A program made the position numbers and the translations under genes. Shown one piece after another: positions 8,261 through 19,461 of a stretch of 64,000 nucleotides of DNA. The stretch's first letter is position 1. Each line of letters starts with the position of its first letter. The notes below the pieces were generated by a model. The model saw nothing but the letters and a program-made list of their open reading frames with translations. It was not told the origin of the DNA and made no database searches. Origin of the DNA: JAWKOK01 sp963765875 (GTDB lineage Bacteria; Chloroflexota; Anaerolineae; Caldilineales; Caldilineaceae); contig CAVXYK010000018.1 in NCBI GenBank assembly GCA_963765875.1, positions 124,001 through 188,000 of the forward strand, written 5' to 3'.

Positions 8261-9692
8261 CGCAGTTCGCCACAGCGCACGCAATCATCGAACGCCCCTG
8301 CTGATCAACCTGGTGCTGATCACACTGATCGGCTATATCTTGCGTTTGCCCATGATAGACCGCTTCCCCTTTCGCGAAGACGAAGCGATCTACAGCTATT
8401 GGGCCCTCCATGGCTGGCATCAGGATCCGCTCTTTCTGAACGTCTGGCCCGACAAACCACCGATCTTTCTTTGGCTTCTGGGCGTCGCCTATTCCCTCTT
8501 TGGCATCGAAGCCGCCAGCGCCCGCTGGATCAACATCGCCGCCGGCACATTGACCATTCCCATCGTTGCCGTGACTGCGCGTCGCCTCTGGGGCGATCGT
8601 GCTGCCCTGATCGCGGCCCTAGTGATGGCACTTTCTCCTTTCGCAATCAGCTTTTCTCCCACTGCTTTTGTTGACCCCGTCCTTGTTCTTGCAGGCAGCC
8701 TGGCGCTCTGCATGACTGTTTTTGCGCGTCCGCTGTCCGCCGGCCTCTGGCTCGGCGCGGCCATCATGACAAAACAGCAAGGACTACTCTATGTTCCGCT
8801 AGTCGTTGCCATGCTGGCAGGCAACAATTTCGAAAACCGTAGGTCACGCTATTTGCCCTTCCTAAGCGGCCTGGCAATGGTCGTTCTGCCTGTTCTTTTT
8901 TGGGACAGCCTACGCTGGACCAGCGCCCCCTCACCATGGGATCTCAGCGTTCGCAACTACGGCATATTAACGGTAGCGCCACCAGATGAGTGGCCCACAC
9001 GCCTGCTTGAATGGTGGCCGGTTTTATGGCAGATCACGGCAAATTCGGCAGCCTGGATAGTCCTTGCACTGGGACTGTTGAGCGCAGTTATCATGGTCGG
9101 CTACCGTCGAATAATGCAGGAAACGATCGATCGACGGTCAACCGGTCCAGCCGCGATCATAGCCCTATGGGCAACAGGATATTTCTTGCTGCACATCCTT
9201 TCCACCATTCAGGTGTGGGATCGGTATCTGCTCCCGTTGGGGCCGCCGATCGCGTTGTTGAGCGGCTGGGCGGCGAGCACGCTTCCACTGCCGACATCGC
9301 CCTGGATACGCAGAACTGCCGTCAGCATGATTGTTCTATTGCTGGCTCTTCCCGCAGGGCAAGCTGCCGGCGGCGCACTGCCTGTCGGCGGCGACCACGG
9401 CGACTACACCGGATTGGACGATGCCCTGGATTGGGTTAGTCAGCAAGCCGGACCACCGGGTCAACCGACGGTACTCTATCATGACGTGTTGGGCTGGCAT
9501 CTTCAGTACTATCTTTACACCCAGATCGAGCGCGACGGATTTGCACTGCGCTGGTTTCCAAGTTCGACCTATTTAGCCGATAATGCGGAAAAGACGTCGC
9601 ATGTGCGCAAGTTCTATATCCAGCCCGATTCGGGCGTCTCATGCGGATCTTGCCGGTCGGCTCAACATGCGCAGTCTATCGCTTGCAAATAG
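8250..9692 (+). CDS. GT39/ArnT-like membrane glycosyltransferase
   Basis: A polytopic membrane protein of about 480 residues related to PMT/ArnT transferases, which move sugars from polyprenyl phosphate onto proteins or lipids outside the membrane. The acidic catalytic loop FPFREDEAIYSYWALHGW follows the first membrane helix, then KPPIFLWLLGVAYSLFG and a series of about ten hydrophobic helices. It overlaps the GT2 gene by 11 bases, suggesting coupled translation. The C terminus is uncertain: a single-base shift near 9630 would extend the protein in another frame ending near HFTVYEVV, closer to what such proteins usually have than the present GSCRSAQHAQ tail. Confidence 0.85.
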   Translation: MWISAVRHSARNHRTPLLINLVLITLIGYILRLPMIDRFPFREDEAIYSYWALHGWHQDPLFLNVWPDKPPIFLWLLGVAYSLFGIEAASARWINIAAGTLTIPIVAVTARRLWGDRAALIAALVMALSPFAISFSPTAFVDPVLVLAGSLALCMTVFARPLSAGLWLGAAIMTKQQGLLYVPLVVAMLAGNNFENRRSRYLPFLSGLAMVVLPVLFWDSLRWTSAPSPWDLSVRNYGILTVAPPDEWPTRLLEWWPVLWQITANSAAWIVLALGLLSAVIMVGYRRIMQETIDRRSTGPAAIIALWATGYFLLHILSTIQVWDRYLLPLGPPIALLSGWAASTLPLPTSPWIRRTAVSMIVLLLALPAGQAAGGALPVGGDHGDYTGLDDALDWVSQQAGPPGQPTVLYHDVLGWHLQYYLYTQIERDGFALRWFPSSTYLADNAEKTSHVRKFYIQPDSGVSCGSCRSAQHAQSIACK

Positions 9693-9917
9693 GTTCAGGT
9701 CCAGCCACTTCACCGTCTATGAGGTTGTCGACAGGCGTGCATCGGCCTGTGAGTGGTGTGCGTGTATGCCACATGTTGAAGAGCAATATGACAGGACCGG
9801 CTGGCAAGAATTGCATCTGGACCATGCTTGGCCAACCGTGCAAAGCGTCTCAAATAACGTATCAAATGTCCACAGTTCATTGCGCTAACGATTCATTGAA
9901 GCAACAAGGAAACCTGC

Positions 9918-11531
9918 GTGTATCAATTACTAGAACGACGTCTCGCACTGATCGAAAACAGCGGCCACAGCGCGCTCTTGGGTGAAGGGAAAAAGGGTGT
10001 CGAAACTGAGACGCTGCGCATCACACCGGACAATCGGCTGGCGCAGACTCCCCATCCTGCGGCCCTTGGATCGTCGTTGACCAATCCGTTGATCACGACG
10101 GATTTCTCAGAGTCACAGTTGGAATTTGTCACGCCCCCCTTCACCGATGTGGCCGACATCCTGCGTGTGCAGAACGACGTGCGTCGATTCACCAATCTAC
10201 ACCTGCTGGACGGCGAGCTGCTCTGGTCAGCGAGCATGCCCTGTATTGTCTCCGGTGAAGAGAGCGTGCCCATCGCCCTCTTCGGTCCCTCCAATCAAGG
10301 CCGATTCAAACATGTCTATCGTAACGGCCTGGCTGCGCGTTATCGCCGCATCATGCAGATCATCTGCGGCGTCCATTACAACTACTCGGTGGCCGAAGAA
10401 TTCTGGCCGATCTATCAACAGATCGAACATGATCCCCAGCCGCTCCAGGACTTTGTGTCGAACGCCTACTTCGCACTTTCGCGCAACGCCCAGCGCTACG
10501 ACTGGCTGATCACCTACCTCTTTGGATGCTCACCGGCACTCTGCAAATCCTTCATGGACAAGCTCGATTATCCCTTCCCGGAGCACGATGCCTACAGCCT
10601 CTACGAACTCTACGCGACCTCGCTGCGCCTGAGCAACATCGGCTACAAGAATCAGGCTGCCGCCCTGCTAAACGTCTCCTACGACAGCCTGGACGCCTAT
10701 GTTTCGACACTCTACCATGCCACGCGCACGCCGTACCCGCCCTACGAGGCACTGGGGGTCTATGTGAACGGCGATTACCGCCAGCTGAACGCAAATCTGC
10801 TACAGTTTGAAAACGAATACTACGGCTCCATTCGGCCCAAACGAGTGCCCCAATATGGAGAGCGCCCGCTGGCGGCGCTGGCTCGTGGCGGCGTGCAGTA
10901 CGTGGAGTTGCGCTCGTTGGATGTCAACGCCTTCGAGCCGACCGGCGTCAACGAGACGGAACTGCGCTTCCTGGAAGCCTTTCTGCTCTTCTGCATGCTA
11001 CAGGAAAGCCCATCCTTGGACATCCGAGAAAAGGCTGAGGCGGCAGAGAACCAGACAGCAGTTGCCCATCGTGGACGCCAGCCGGGGCTGACACTGCGCA
11101 ACAACGGCCGGGAGACAACGCTCCACGATTGGGCGTCAACCATCATGACGTTGATCGCCGATGTCGGCGCGCTGCTGGATGCCGGATTGCCCGGCACGCC
11201 GTATGCAGATGCGATTCGCTCACTCCAAGAATCGGTCGACGTGCCGGCACGCACGCCGTCAGCCCGCGTGCTGCACGAGATGGAGACAAACCACGAGACC
11301 TTCTTCCAGTTCGCACGACGCATGGCAAACCAACATCGAGCGCAATTGGACAGCGATCCGCTGTCGTCCGATAGGCGCCAATATCTGGACGAAATCAGTG
11401 ACAAGTCTCGCCTCGAAGCTGCGGCTTTGGAGTCTGAGACCAACGAGTCATTCGAGGCCTATTTGGCCGGATACTTGGGCCAACAGGTGAACGCAGGGGC
11501 AAGGCTTTTCAACAAGGAGACACAGAGGTAG
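9918..11531 (+). CDS. gshA: Glutamate-cysteine ligase, E. coli GshA type
   Basis: A 537-residue enzyme that joins glutamate and cysteine, the first step of glutathione synthesis. The N terminus (ERRLALIENSGHSALL, then GVETETLRI) matches the class 1 family, as do TTDFSESQLEFVTPPF, GVHYNYSV and GYKNQAAALLNVSYDSL. The length is close to the E. coli enzyme (about 518). The start is a GTG with AAGGAAA upstream. No glutathione synthetase gene is nearby, so the end product here may be gamma-glutamylcysteine, or gshB lies elsewhere. It does not share an evident operon with its neighbours. Confidence 0.93.
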   Translation: MYQLLERRLALIENSGHSALLGEGKKGVETETLRITPDNRLAQTPHPAALGSSLTNPLITTDFSESQLEFVTPPFTDVADILRVQNDVRRFTNLHLLDGELLWSASMPCIVSGEESVPIALFGPSNQGRFKHVYRNGLAARYRRIMQIICGVHYNYSVAEEFWPIYQQIEHDPQPLQDFVSNAYFALSRNAQRYDWLITYLFGCSPALCKSFMDKLDYPFPEHDAYSLYELYATSLRLSNIGYKNQAAALLNVSYDSLDAYVSTLYHATRTPYPPYEALGVYVNGDYRQLNANLLQFENEYYGSIRPKRVPQYGERPLAALARGGVQYVELRSLDVNAFEPTGVNETELRFLEAFLLFCMLQESPSLDIREKAEAAENQTAVAHRGRQPGLTLRNNGRETTLHDWASTIMTLIADVGALLDAGLPGTPYADAIRSLQESVDVPARTPSARVLHEMETNHETFFQFARRMANQHRAQLDSDPLSSDRRQYLDEISDKSRLEAAALESETNESFEAYLAGYLGQQVNAGARLFNKETQR

Positions 11532-11683
11532 CGCGGAAGCTCACAGAGGCACATCGAGAAAAAGTGGATTTCATTTGGATGCATTCAAAATAAGTTGAGT
11601 GGGCGGCCCTCGTGGCCGCCCACCGTCTACGGACAAGACGAACAAGCAAATCTGCCGCCGGGATCCAGCCCCGCGAAGACGAA

Positions 11684-14626
11684 ATGTCAAACCAACCTAG
11701 TAGTGCGACGGCTAAAGTGGTAACAAGTCCGGCTTCTCTCAGAAGCCGGACTTCTGGGCCTCCCACACAACACACAAGTCGAACTCCGATTCTTTGGGCC
11801 GCCCTGGGCTTATTCGCCTTTGTGCTGGCGCTCTATGCCCGTCTGCTCTTCACGAATCGCGTGCTGGCCAGCGGTGATATTCTGCACTATTTCTACCCCT
11901 ACCGCGACTATGCGGCAGAGGCGTTGCGCACAGGTCGCATTCCGCTCTGGAACCCGTATATGTTCCTCGGTGCGCCTTTCCTTGCCAACCCTCAGGCCGC
12001 GGTTCTCTATCCGCTCCACTGGCCGCTCAGTTGGCTCTCGGTGACAAAACAGATCTACTGGAGCGCTGCCCTGCACACGTGGCTCCTGGGCTTTGGCGGC
12101 TACCTGTTGATGCGTCGCTGGCAATACCAGGGTTTGCCGGCCTTCGCGACAGCGCTGGTGCTGGCGGGCAGCGGCTTCTACGGTGGCCTCATCGGCCACA
12201 TCAACCAGATGAACGGCGCGGCCTGGCTTCCCTGGCTCGTACTCATCATCGAAATGGTCGTGCAGCCACCCCAATCGACAGAGCGCAGACCAATGCGGAG
12301 CAGGGCTTCTCTCGGTATCGCTCTCTTCGGCGGCGTGACAGCACTGATGCTGTTGGCAGGACACACGCAGACCGCCTACATCAACCTCTTTGCCGTCGGC
12401 ATCTGGGCGGTCTGGCCCTTGGCCTCGACCGCGACGATCCGGCAGCCGAAACAACAGCTAGCAGACACAGCCCCGTCACTAATTGTATACTTCGGCGGCG
12501 TGTTGCTGGGCGTACTCATCAGCATGGCGCAACTCTTGCCGACGCTGGAACTCAGCGAGTTGGGCCTGCGTAGCGACGGCCTGAGCTACGGCGAAGCCTC
12601 CAGCTTCAGCCTCAAGCCGCTGCACCTGCTTTGGACCCTGCTGCCCAGCTACGGGCTGGCGGATTTGAGCGTAGTCTTCGACACACTGGGCTATACCGAG
12701 TTCGTGGCCTACGTCGGGCTGATCGGCCTGATATTGGCAATCATCGGGGCATGGTTGGGCCGACACACACGCGATCAAGCCTGGGTCTTCGGCATCCTCT
12801 TCACACTGATGGGCCTCTTTCTGGCCGCAGGGCGCTGGAATCCGATCTACTACCTGCTCTACGAATTCGTGCCCGGCCTCGACCTCTTCCGAGCCCCCGC
12901 TCGCTGGATGATGCTCTACACAATGGGGATGGCGGTGTTGGCAGGGATTGGCTTTGAATCCCTGGGAGTGAGGATCAGAGATCAAAGAGCGAAGATTGGT
13001 CTGCCGCGCACAAAGGTCTTCGTTCTTCGATTTTTGTTTTTTGTTCTTTTGGTCACCGATCTCTTACTGGCCGCGCTTGCCCTGCCACACACACACCCTA
13101 CTGCGCCCCAATCCGTCTACGATGTACGCACCGCACCGGCCCATCTGCTCACCGATCCGGCACGAGAAGTGCATCCTGCTGCCGCGGGACGATTTCTCAG
13201 CATGAGCACGCTCACATTCGATCCAGGGGATATGGCCGACTACGAGCGCATCTTCCTGCAGAGCTTTCCGCCCCAGCTTGATGAGGCCGCCTTTTCTGAG
13301 CTGATCGTCGCGCTCAAATCCCAGGAGATTCTGGCGCCCAATCTGCCGTTACTCTGGCGAATCCCCGCGGTCGACGGCTTTGACGGCGGCGTCTTGCCTC
13401 TGAAACGATATATCCACTTTCTCACACTGCTGATCGACGCAGACGACCTTGTCCCGGACGGACGACTACGTGAGCAGGTGCGTCAGGCGCCACAAAGCGC
13501 TCTGCTGGGCATGCTAAACGCTCAGTATTTGATCACCGACAAGCTACGCGATCTATGGTACGACGGCGTCTACTACGACCGGCAGATGGGGGCACGCCTG
13601 GACGGCGAAGCTCAGCAGCAGATCGACATCGACGTGCCGCTGCCCTTTGAGGCAACCCATATCGATATCATCGGCCACATCGACCTGAATGACTATACGA
13701 ATGACGACAATGAGCAACCAGTGCTGCTTGGCGATGCCATGTTGCCGATTGCCGATGTCGACGTCATCACAGATGGTAAGACGGAGACGTTGACCTTGAC
13801 CGCCGGCGGTCTGCCCGGCGCGGACCTGGCGGATGGTACGCTCGACAGTGCAATGGCTGAAACCAGCGGCGCCGTCATTGCGTATCGTGACGTAGAAGGC
13901 AGTGTCCAGGAGTACCGGGCTCGACTCGCGCTTTCCAATACCCAAGCGCCGGAGCGACTCACGGTTCGCCACAGTGGCGCACCCGCAGACCTGGTGATCC
14001 AGGCCATGACGCTCTTCGATGAACGCACAGGCATGTTCTCTGCGCTCTTGCCTTCCGACCGTGGCGACTACGAACTCGTCCACAGCGGTGATGTCAAAAT
14101 CTACGAAAACCTAGACGTTCAACCACGCGCCTACTTGACCGGCGCGTGGACATCGGTCGACGGTCCCGATGAAGCGCTGGCATTGCTTCGCAATGGCGCA
14201 CTGGATGCCAGACACCATGCCGTCGTCGAAAACGCACCGATGGTTTCCGGCCGGGAAGGCGCGCCGGGCGAAGCAGTCGACGAAGTCGGTAGCGCACAGA
14301 TCGTCGCCTATTCATCGGAAGAGATCACGCTGCAAGTTGATGTACAGACCGCCGACAACGAACCTGCACTGTTGGTCTTGAGCGATGCTTATTATCCCGG
14401 TTGGCAAGCGACCATCGATGGGACTGAAGCCCCCATCTATGCCGCCAACCATCTCTTCCGTGGTCTCTTTGTACAACCCGGCGAACATACCGTCGTCTTT
14501 TCCTATCGCCCACAGAGTTGGCGTCAGGGGGTGGGGATCTCTCTATTCGGACTGCTGATACTGGCTGTTCTACTACTCAGGGCGTGGGCCGGCGCCTTTC
14601 GTCAACAATCTGGCCTTGATGTATAA
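11684..14626 (+). CDS. YfhO-like large membrane protein
   Basis: About 980 residues with a YfhO-family layout: some 12 membrane helices in the first 500 residues, then a large extracytoplasmic region and a last helix (VGISLFGLLILAVLLL). The loop after the first helix, SGDILHYFYPYRDYAAEALRTG, plus RIPLWNPYMFLGAPF are family hallmarks. YYPGWQATIDGTEAPIYAAN with VFSYRP near the end is the typical C-terminal beta domain. Such proteins are proposed glycosyltransferases of the GT-C type. ATG at 11684 is preferred, as the longer frame begins at a GTG inside a repeat-like GGCGGCC palindrome. Residues 20-40 and the loop near 13000 are also repeat-like. Confidence 0.85.
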   Translation: MSNQPSSATAKVVTSPASLRSRTSGPPTQHTSRTPILWAALGLFAFVLALYARLLFTNRVLASGDILHYFYPYRDYAAEALRTGRIPLWNPYMFLGAPFLANPQAAVLYPLHWPLSWLSVTKQIYWSAALHTWLLGFGGYLLMRRWQYQGLPAFATALVLAGSGFYGGLIGHINQMNGAAWLPWLVLIIEMVVQPPQSTERRPMRSRASLGIALFGGVTALMLLAGHTQTAYINLFAVGIWAVWPLASTATIRQPKQQLADTAPSLIVYFGGVLLGVLISMAQLLPTLELSELGLRSDGLSYGEASSFSLKPLHLLWTLLPSYGLADLSVVFDTLGYTEFVAYVGLIGLILAIIGAWLGRHTRDQAWVFGILFTLMGLFLAAGRWNPIYYLLYEFVPGLDLFRAPARWMMLYTMGMAVLAGIGFESLGVRIRDQRAKIGLPRTKVFVLRFLFFVLLVTDLLLAALALPHTHPTAPQSVYDVRTAPAHLLTDPAREVHPAAAGRFLSMSTLTFDPGDMADYERIFLQSFPPQLDEAAFSELIVALKSQEILAPNLPLLWRIPAVDGFDGGVLPLKRYIHFLTLLIDADDLVPDGRLREQVRQAPQSALLGMLNAQYLITDKLRDLWYDGVYYDRQMGARLDGEAQQQIDIDVPLPFEATHIDIIGHIDLNDYTNDDNEQPVLLGDAMLPIADVDVITDGKTETLTLTAGGLPGADLADGTLDSAMAETSGAVIAYRDVEGSVQEYRARLALSNTQAPERLTVRHSGAPADLVIQAMTLFDERTGMFSALLPSDRGDYELVHSGDVKIYENLDVQPRAYLTGAWTSVDGPDEALALLRNGALDARHHAVVENAPMVSGREGAPGEAVDEVGSAQIVAYSSEEITLQVDVQTADNEPALLVLSDAYYPGWQATIDGTEAPIYAANHLFRGLFVQPGEHTVVFSYRPQSWRQGVGISLFGLLILAVLLLRAWAGAFRQQSGLDV

Positions 14627-14709
14627 TCGCCTTGCTATCGATATGCTCAGAACGCAGTGGCCCATACAGCGAAACAGCGTACATCACAGCCTGACAGAGG
14701 ATCCGTTGC

Positions 14710-15250
14710 ATGGAAACGTTCAATCGAATAGTAGCAATCATATTGTGGTCCATCCTCCTCATCGCAGGACTCTACCTGGCCATCGCGCCCATTCACGCCC
14801 TGCAGCAGGCCCAGCTGTTTTTGGGCGATCTCGAGACTGTCTCGGTCGGATGGCAGGCCGACGGCTCGACCAATTTTATACTTGGACGGGTAGCATGGGG
14901 GCTGGGCGCAATCCTGCTCTTCGGCACGCTGCTGGGCGCTGAAATATTGAGCGGTCGTCGGCGTGGGGTCCGCATCCGCACGGCCGAGGGCGGGTTGGCC
15001 GAGATCGAGACCAACAGCATCGGCCAGCGCCTGGAATGGCATTTGGATCAATTGGCTGAGGTGGTCTCGGTCGTACCGTCAGTGAAATCGCGCGGCGGCT
15101 CCGTCGATATTCTCTTAGAGGTCGAGACCGCGCCCGATATCGATGTACCCATGAAGACTGATGAAGTAGTCAATGTGACCCGCGATATCATCGAACAAGA
15201 TATGGGCCTCAAAATTGGAAAACTGGACGTTCGCGTCCGATATGCTCCCT

Positions 15251-15270
<20 letters not shown>
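14710..15270 (+). CDS. AmaP/Asp23-like membrane-anchored protein
   Basis: 186 residues with two membrane helices (IVAIILWSILLIAGLYLAIA and VAWGLGAILLFGTLLG) and a cytoplasmic C-terminal domain. The order of parts, two N-terminal helices and then an alpha/beta domain with SIGQRLEWHLDQLAEVVSV, resembles AmaP, the membrane anchor of the alkaline-shock protein Asp23. The assignment rests on layout and general resemblance. The stop overlaps the start region of scpB, so the two are probably co-transcribed. Confidence 0.6.
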
Positions 15271-16414
<1,144 letters not shown>

Positions 16415-16559
16415 AATGTCAGGTAGCCGGCCTCATTGAGGTCTATACTATACCCGCAAAAAGGATCGATTTTATCTCTCTGTGCCGGGGCCCCACAAGC
16501 GACACGGTATTTTGGTGACAGGATGTTTTTGTGACACAGTATTTTGCGGATAAGTTGTA

Positions 16560-18608
16560 ATGAGCGCCAATCGAATAGGAACAAAAATGCGCATCCAGGC
16601 CTCACGTTCAAGAAGTTCTGCAATAAAATCCGTCGTATTGATAACCCTGATTTTCCTGCTGGCCACAGGGCTAAGAGCCTTCAACGGCGACGATGTTAAA
16701 GCCCAGGAAAAATCAGTGGTCTGGGAACGCTTTGACGTCGATATCAATGTAAATGTCGACAGCTCATTTGACGTAACCGAGGGGCAGGCCATCCGGTTCA
16801 CGCAGGGAACCTTCAGTTTCGGTACGCGCTACATCCCCATCAGAAACTTCGAGTACATAGACAACTGGTCACTCGTCGATGGCGAAGGCAACGTCTACAC
16901 CCAGGCATTCGGGGGTGACGAACCCTACACATTCACTGTCGACCAGAGCAGCTCACGCTATGACGTTCGCTGGTACTTTCCGCCGGTGGCAAATAGTACG
17001 TCGGTCTTCTATCTCTCCTACACCGTCCATGGCGGGCTGCGCTTCTATGACGGCGGCGATCAACTCTGGTGGAAGGCAATCTACGGGGATCGCAGCTTCC
17101 CGGTGCTGGCGGGGAATGTCAGTGTGACCGTGCCGCCGACCGCTCTGATCGAGGAATATGCCGCCTACATCAACGGCGGTGACGCACGTGATTCAGCCAC
17201 CGCCGTTGTCGCCGACGATCAGCGCTCAATCATCTTTGAGCTGATGCAGACGCTGCAGGCCGGTCAGGACTTTGAAGTGCGTGTTCAGTTCACCGACGGC
17301 GTAGTCGATGGCGTGGCCGCGCCATGGCAACAGTCCGCCGACGCCTATGCGGCTGAGCTTGAGGCCGAAGCTGCGTTCAGGGACTTCTGGGGGCCGATCG
17401 TCACGCTCTTCTTTGGTGCGATTGGCTTGCTCCTGATGATCGGCGGCCCCGCCGCGCTGTATGCGCTCTGGTACCGGTTTGGCCGTGATAAGCCTATCGA
17501 TATGGTAGCCGATTATTTACCCGAACCGCCTGACACGTTGCAGCCGGGACTGGCAGGCACGTTGCTGGATGAGCAGGTTGACATGCAAGATGTCCTTGCC
17601 ACATTGGTTGACCTGGCGCGGCGCAAGGCGATCAGTATCACCGAAGATAAACAAGAGGGTTTCCTCCGTTTTGGCACCGAGTTCGTCTATCGCCGTGAGC
17701 GCGATGACGTGCCCATGGAGCGCTACGAAGAGCGGTTGATTAATGCCATGTTCGGGTCCAAACGGGAGGTCAAGCTCTCTGAACTCAAGAACAAATTCTA
17801 TGAACACCTGCCCAAGATTAAGAACCTGATGTACGATAGCATTGTAGACGACGGACTCTTCCCGAGAGACCCATCGAAAACACGGGGAATCTATCAGACC
17901 TTGGGCATCATGGGGCTGTTCGGTTCGGTGGCCGTCTCCATGGCGCTAGGCATTGCCTTCGGTGAGTTGACCGGCGCTGCTGTTCTGCCTGGCATTGGTC
18001 TCGGCGTAACGGCAATCGGCTTGATCGTGCTGGCCCGCCATATGCCGCGCAAGACCGATAAAGGCGCAGAGGTCGCCGCTCGCTGGCAAGCATTCAGAAC
18101 CTACCTCAAAGATATCGACAAATATGCCGACATGGAAGGTCAGAAGGCGATCTGGGATCGGTGGTTACCCTATGCAATTGCCTTTGGCATCGACAAGCAA
18201 TACATAAGCAAATTTGAGTCTGTGAATGCGCCGGCCCCGGGCTGGTACTTCCCGACGCCGGGCATGTATGGACCCCACAAACCCTGGTACTACGGAACGC
18301 CAGGAAATAGCGCCGGCGGTAGCGGCATGGGCGATCCGACAGGCGGCGGTCTGGGGAACCTTGGCGGCGGCGAGGGCGGAGGCCTGGGTGGTTCACTCAG
18401 CGACGTGAGCGGCGGAATGGGGGCGGGCCTTGCCGGCATGAGCGCCGGCCTCGGGGCCATGCTCAGCAGCGCCGGCGGCACAATGACCAGCCGACCTTCC
18501 AGTTCGTCGTCAAGCAGCGGCGGCTGGAGCAGCGGCGGGGGCGGTTTCTCCGGCGGTGGTGGCGGAGGGGGCGGCGGCGGTGGTGGCGGCGGCGGCGGGT
18601 TTGGATAG
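16560..18608 (+). CDS. DUF2207 membrane protein with polyglycine tail
   Basis: 682 residues. A signal-anchor helix (VVLITLIFLLATGLRAF) is followed by an extracytoplasmic DUF2207 domain (RFDVDINVNVDSSFDVTEGQ, GTFSFGTRYIPIRNF) to about residue 265. A membrane helix then leads to IGGPAALYALWYRFGRDKP, a cytoplasmic helical region (LATLVDLARRKAISITED) and another helix pair. The last 80 residues are Gly/Ser-rich, ending in a run of about 16 glycines. This order is typical of DUF2207 proteins, whose function is unknown. It is the first gene of a group with zinc-ribbon, helical and SPFH proteins, a setting like membrane-stress loci. Confidence 0.88.
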   Translation: MSANRIGTKMRIQASRSRSSAIKSVVLITLIFLLATGLRAFNGDDVKAQEKSVVWERFDVDINVNVDSSFDVTEGQAIRFTQGTFSFGTRYIPIRNFEYIDNWSLVDGEGNVYTQAFGGDEPYTFTVDQSSSRYDVRWYFPPVANSTSVFYLSYTVHGGLRFYDGGDQLWWKAIYGDRSFPVLAGNVSVTVPPTALIEEYAAYINGGDARDSATAVVADDQRSIIFELMQTLQAGQDFEVRVQFTDGVVDGVAAPWQQSADAYAAELEAEAAFRDFWGPIVTLFFGAIGLLLMIGGPAALYALWYRFGRDKPIDMVADYLPEPPDTLQPGLAGTLLDEQVDMQDVLATLVDLARRKAISITEDKQEGFLRFGTEFVYRRERDDVPMERYEERLINAMFGSKREVKLSELKNKFYEHLPKIKNLMYDSIVDDGLFPRDPSKTRGIYQTLGIMGLFGSVAVSMALGIAFGELTGAAVLPGIGLGVTAIGLIVLARHMPRKTDKGAEVAARWQAFRTYLKDIDKYADMEGQKAIWDRWLPYAIAFGIDKQYISKFESVNAPAPGWYFPTPGMYGPHKPWYYGTPGNSAGGSGMGDPTGGGLGNLGGGEGGGLGGSLSDVSGGMGAGLAGMSAGLGAMLSSAGGTMTSRPSSSSSSSGGWSSGGGGFSGGGGGGGGGGGGGGGGFG

Positions 18609-18766
18609 AAAAAAATGACAATTGTCGATTGTCAACGATGCAGCCCCATGTAGGTCGGAATGGCATTCCGACCGGATCCCAATAACGAATAGTGAACGGT
18701 GAACGAAAAACTCGGCATAGCGAGCCGATCACGTTTCACGCATCATATTTCAGCAAGGAGCACTCA
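18609..18766. repeat. Gap with palindrome between DUF2207 and zinc-ribbon genes
   Basis: The palindrome GGTCGGAATG-G-CATTCCGACC, without its central base, lies at 18653-18673. A close relative (GGCGGAATGACATTCCGCC) occurs near 29775, and related ones near 27678 and 53178. A good ribosome site (AAGGAG) serves the next gene. A processing or stability hairpin is possible. Confidence 0.6.
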
Positions 18767-19303
18767 ATGGTCGGTGGCGGACGAGTTGTCGGAATCATAC
18801 TGATGGGGATTGCAGGCTTCCTGCTTGCGGCCTTCTTCGCCTGGGTGATGACCGAGGATATTACCGGCGGCGGGCGCACGCTGGGCATTCTGTTGGCCCT
18901 GATGGTAACGGCACCGATCTTAGGCATCGGGGCCTACCTCTTCCGCAAGGGTTCGGACGAGGAGGAGCAATACGCCACCGTGAAACAGGAGAAGAAGATC
19001 CTGAACATGGTGTTAACTCAGGGTCAAGTCACTATCGGTGAACTGGTGGCCGAGCTGGGAGTGCCGCGTGACGATGTCGAAGACATGATCCGTGACCTGG
19101 TAGGCAAGCAGCTATTTAGCGGCGCCATCAACTGGGACAAGGGCATCCTCTATAGCGTCGAGAGCCAGCAGCTCACTGATGGACGCAGCTGCCCAAACTG
19201 CGGCAGCCAGGTCGAATTCGCGGGCAAAGGCGTCATCGCCTGCCCCTACTGTGGCTCTGAAGTTTTCCTGACCAAACGGGCCGCGGCGGAGACGGCGGAG
19301 TGA
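18767..19303 (+). CDS. Membrane protein with winged-helix-like and zinc-ribbon domains
   Basis: 178 residues. Two N-terminal membrane helices (VVGIILMGIAGFLLAAFFAW and LGILLALMVTAPILGIGAYLF) precede a helical segment that reads like a small winged helix (ILNMVLTQGQVTIGELVAEL, PRDDVEDMIRDLVGKQLF). The end is a zinc ribbon with two CxxC pairs, CPNCGSQ and CPYCGSE. The start at 18767 has AAGGAGC at the right distance. The zinc ribbon and its place between DUF2207 and SPFH genes recall the B. subtilis ydjFGHI group. No specific function can be assigned. Confidence 0.8.
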   Translation: MVGGGRVVGIILMGIAGFLLAAFFAWVMTEDITGGGRTLGILLALMVTAPILGIGAYLFRKGSDEEEQYATVKQEKKILNMVLTQGQVTIGELVAELGVPRDDVEDMIRDLVGKQLFSGAINWDKGILYSVESQQLTDGRSCPNCGSQVEFAGKGVIACPYCGSEVFLTKRAAAETAE

Positions 19304-19461
19304 GGAAGAGGGCTGCTGCGTGCTGCGTGAACAATTGTCGTTTGCAGCCCGCTCCTGTCGGACAGGAAACCTGCCAATTTCGATAAACTCTACTCAACGA
19401 AGACTTCACGCAGCAAGCAGCACGCAGCAGAATGCCATTGACAATTGATAAGGGGGACCCA
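19304..19461. repeat. Gap with imperfect long inverted repeat
   Basis: CTGCTGCGTGCTGCGTGA (19313-19330) pairs with TCACGCAGCAAGCAGCACGC and following bases (19406-19430). The copies of ACAATTG near 19331 and 19441 extend the symmetry. Ribosome site AGGGGG precedes the next start. Confidence 0.65.
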
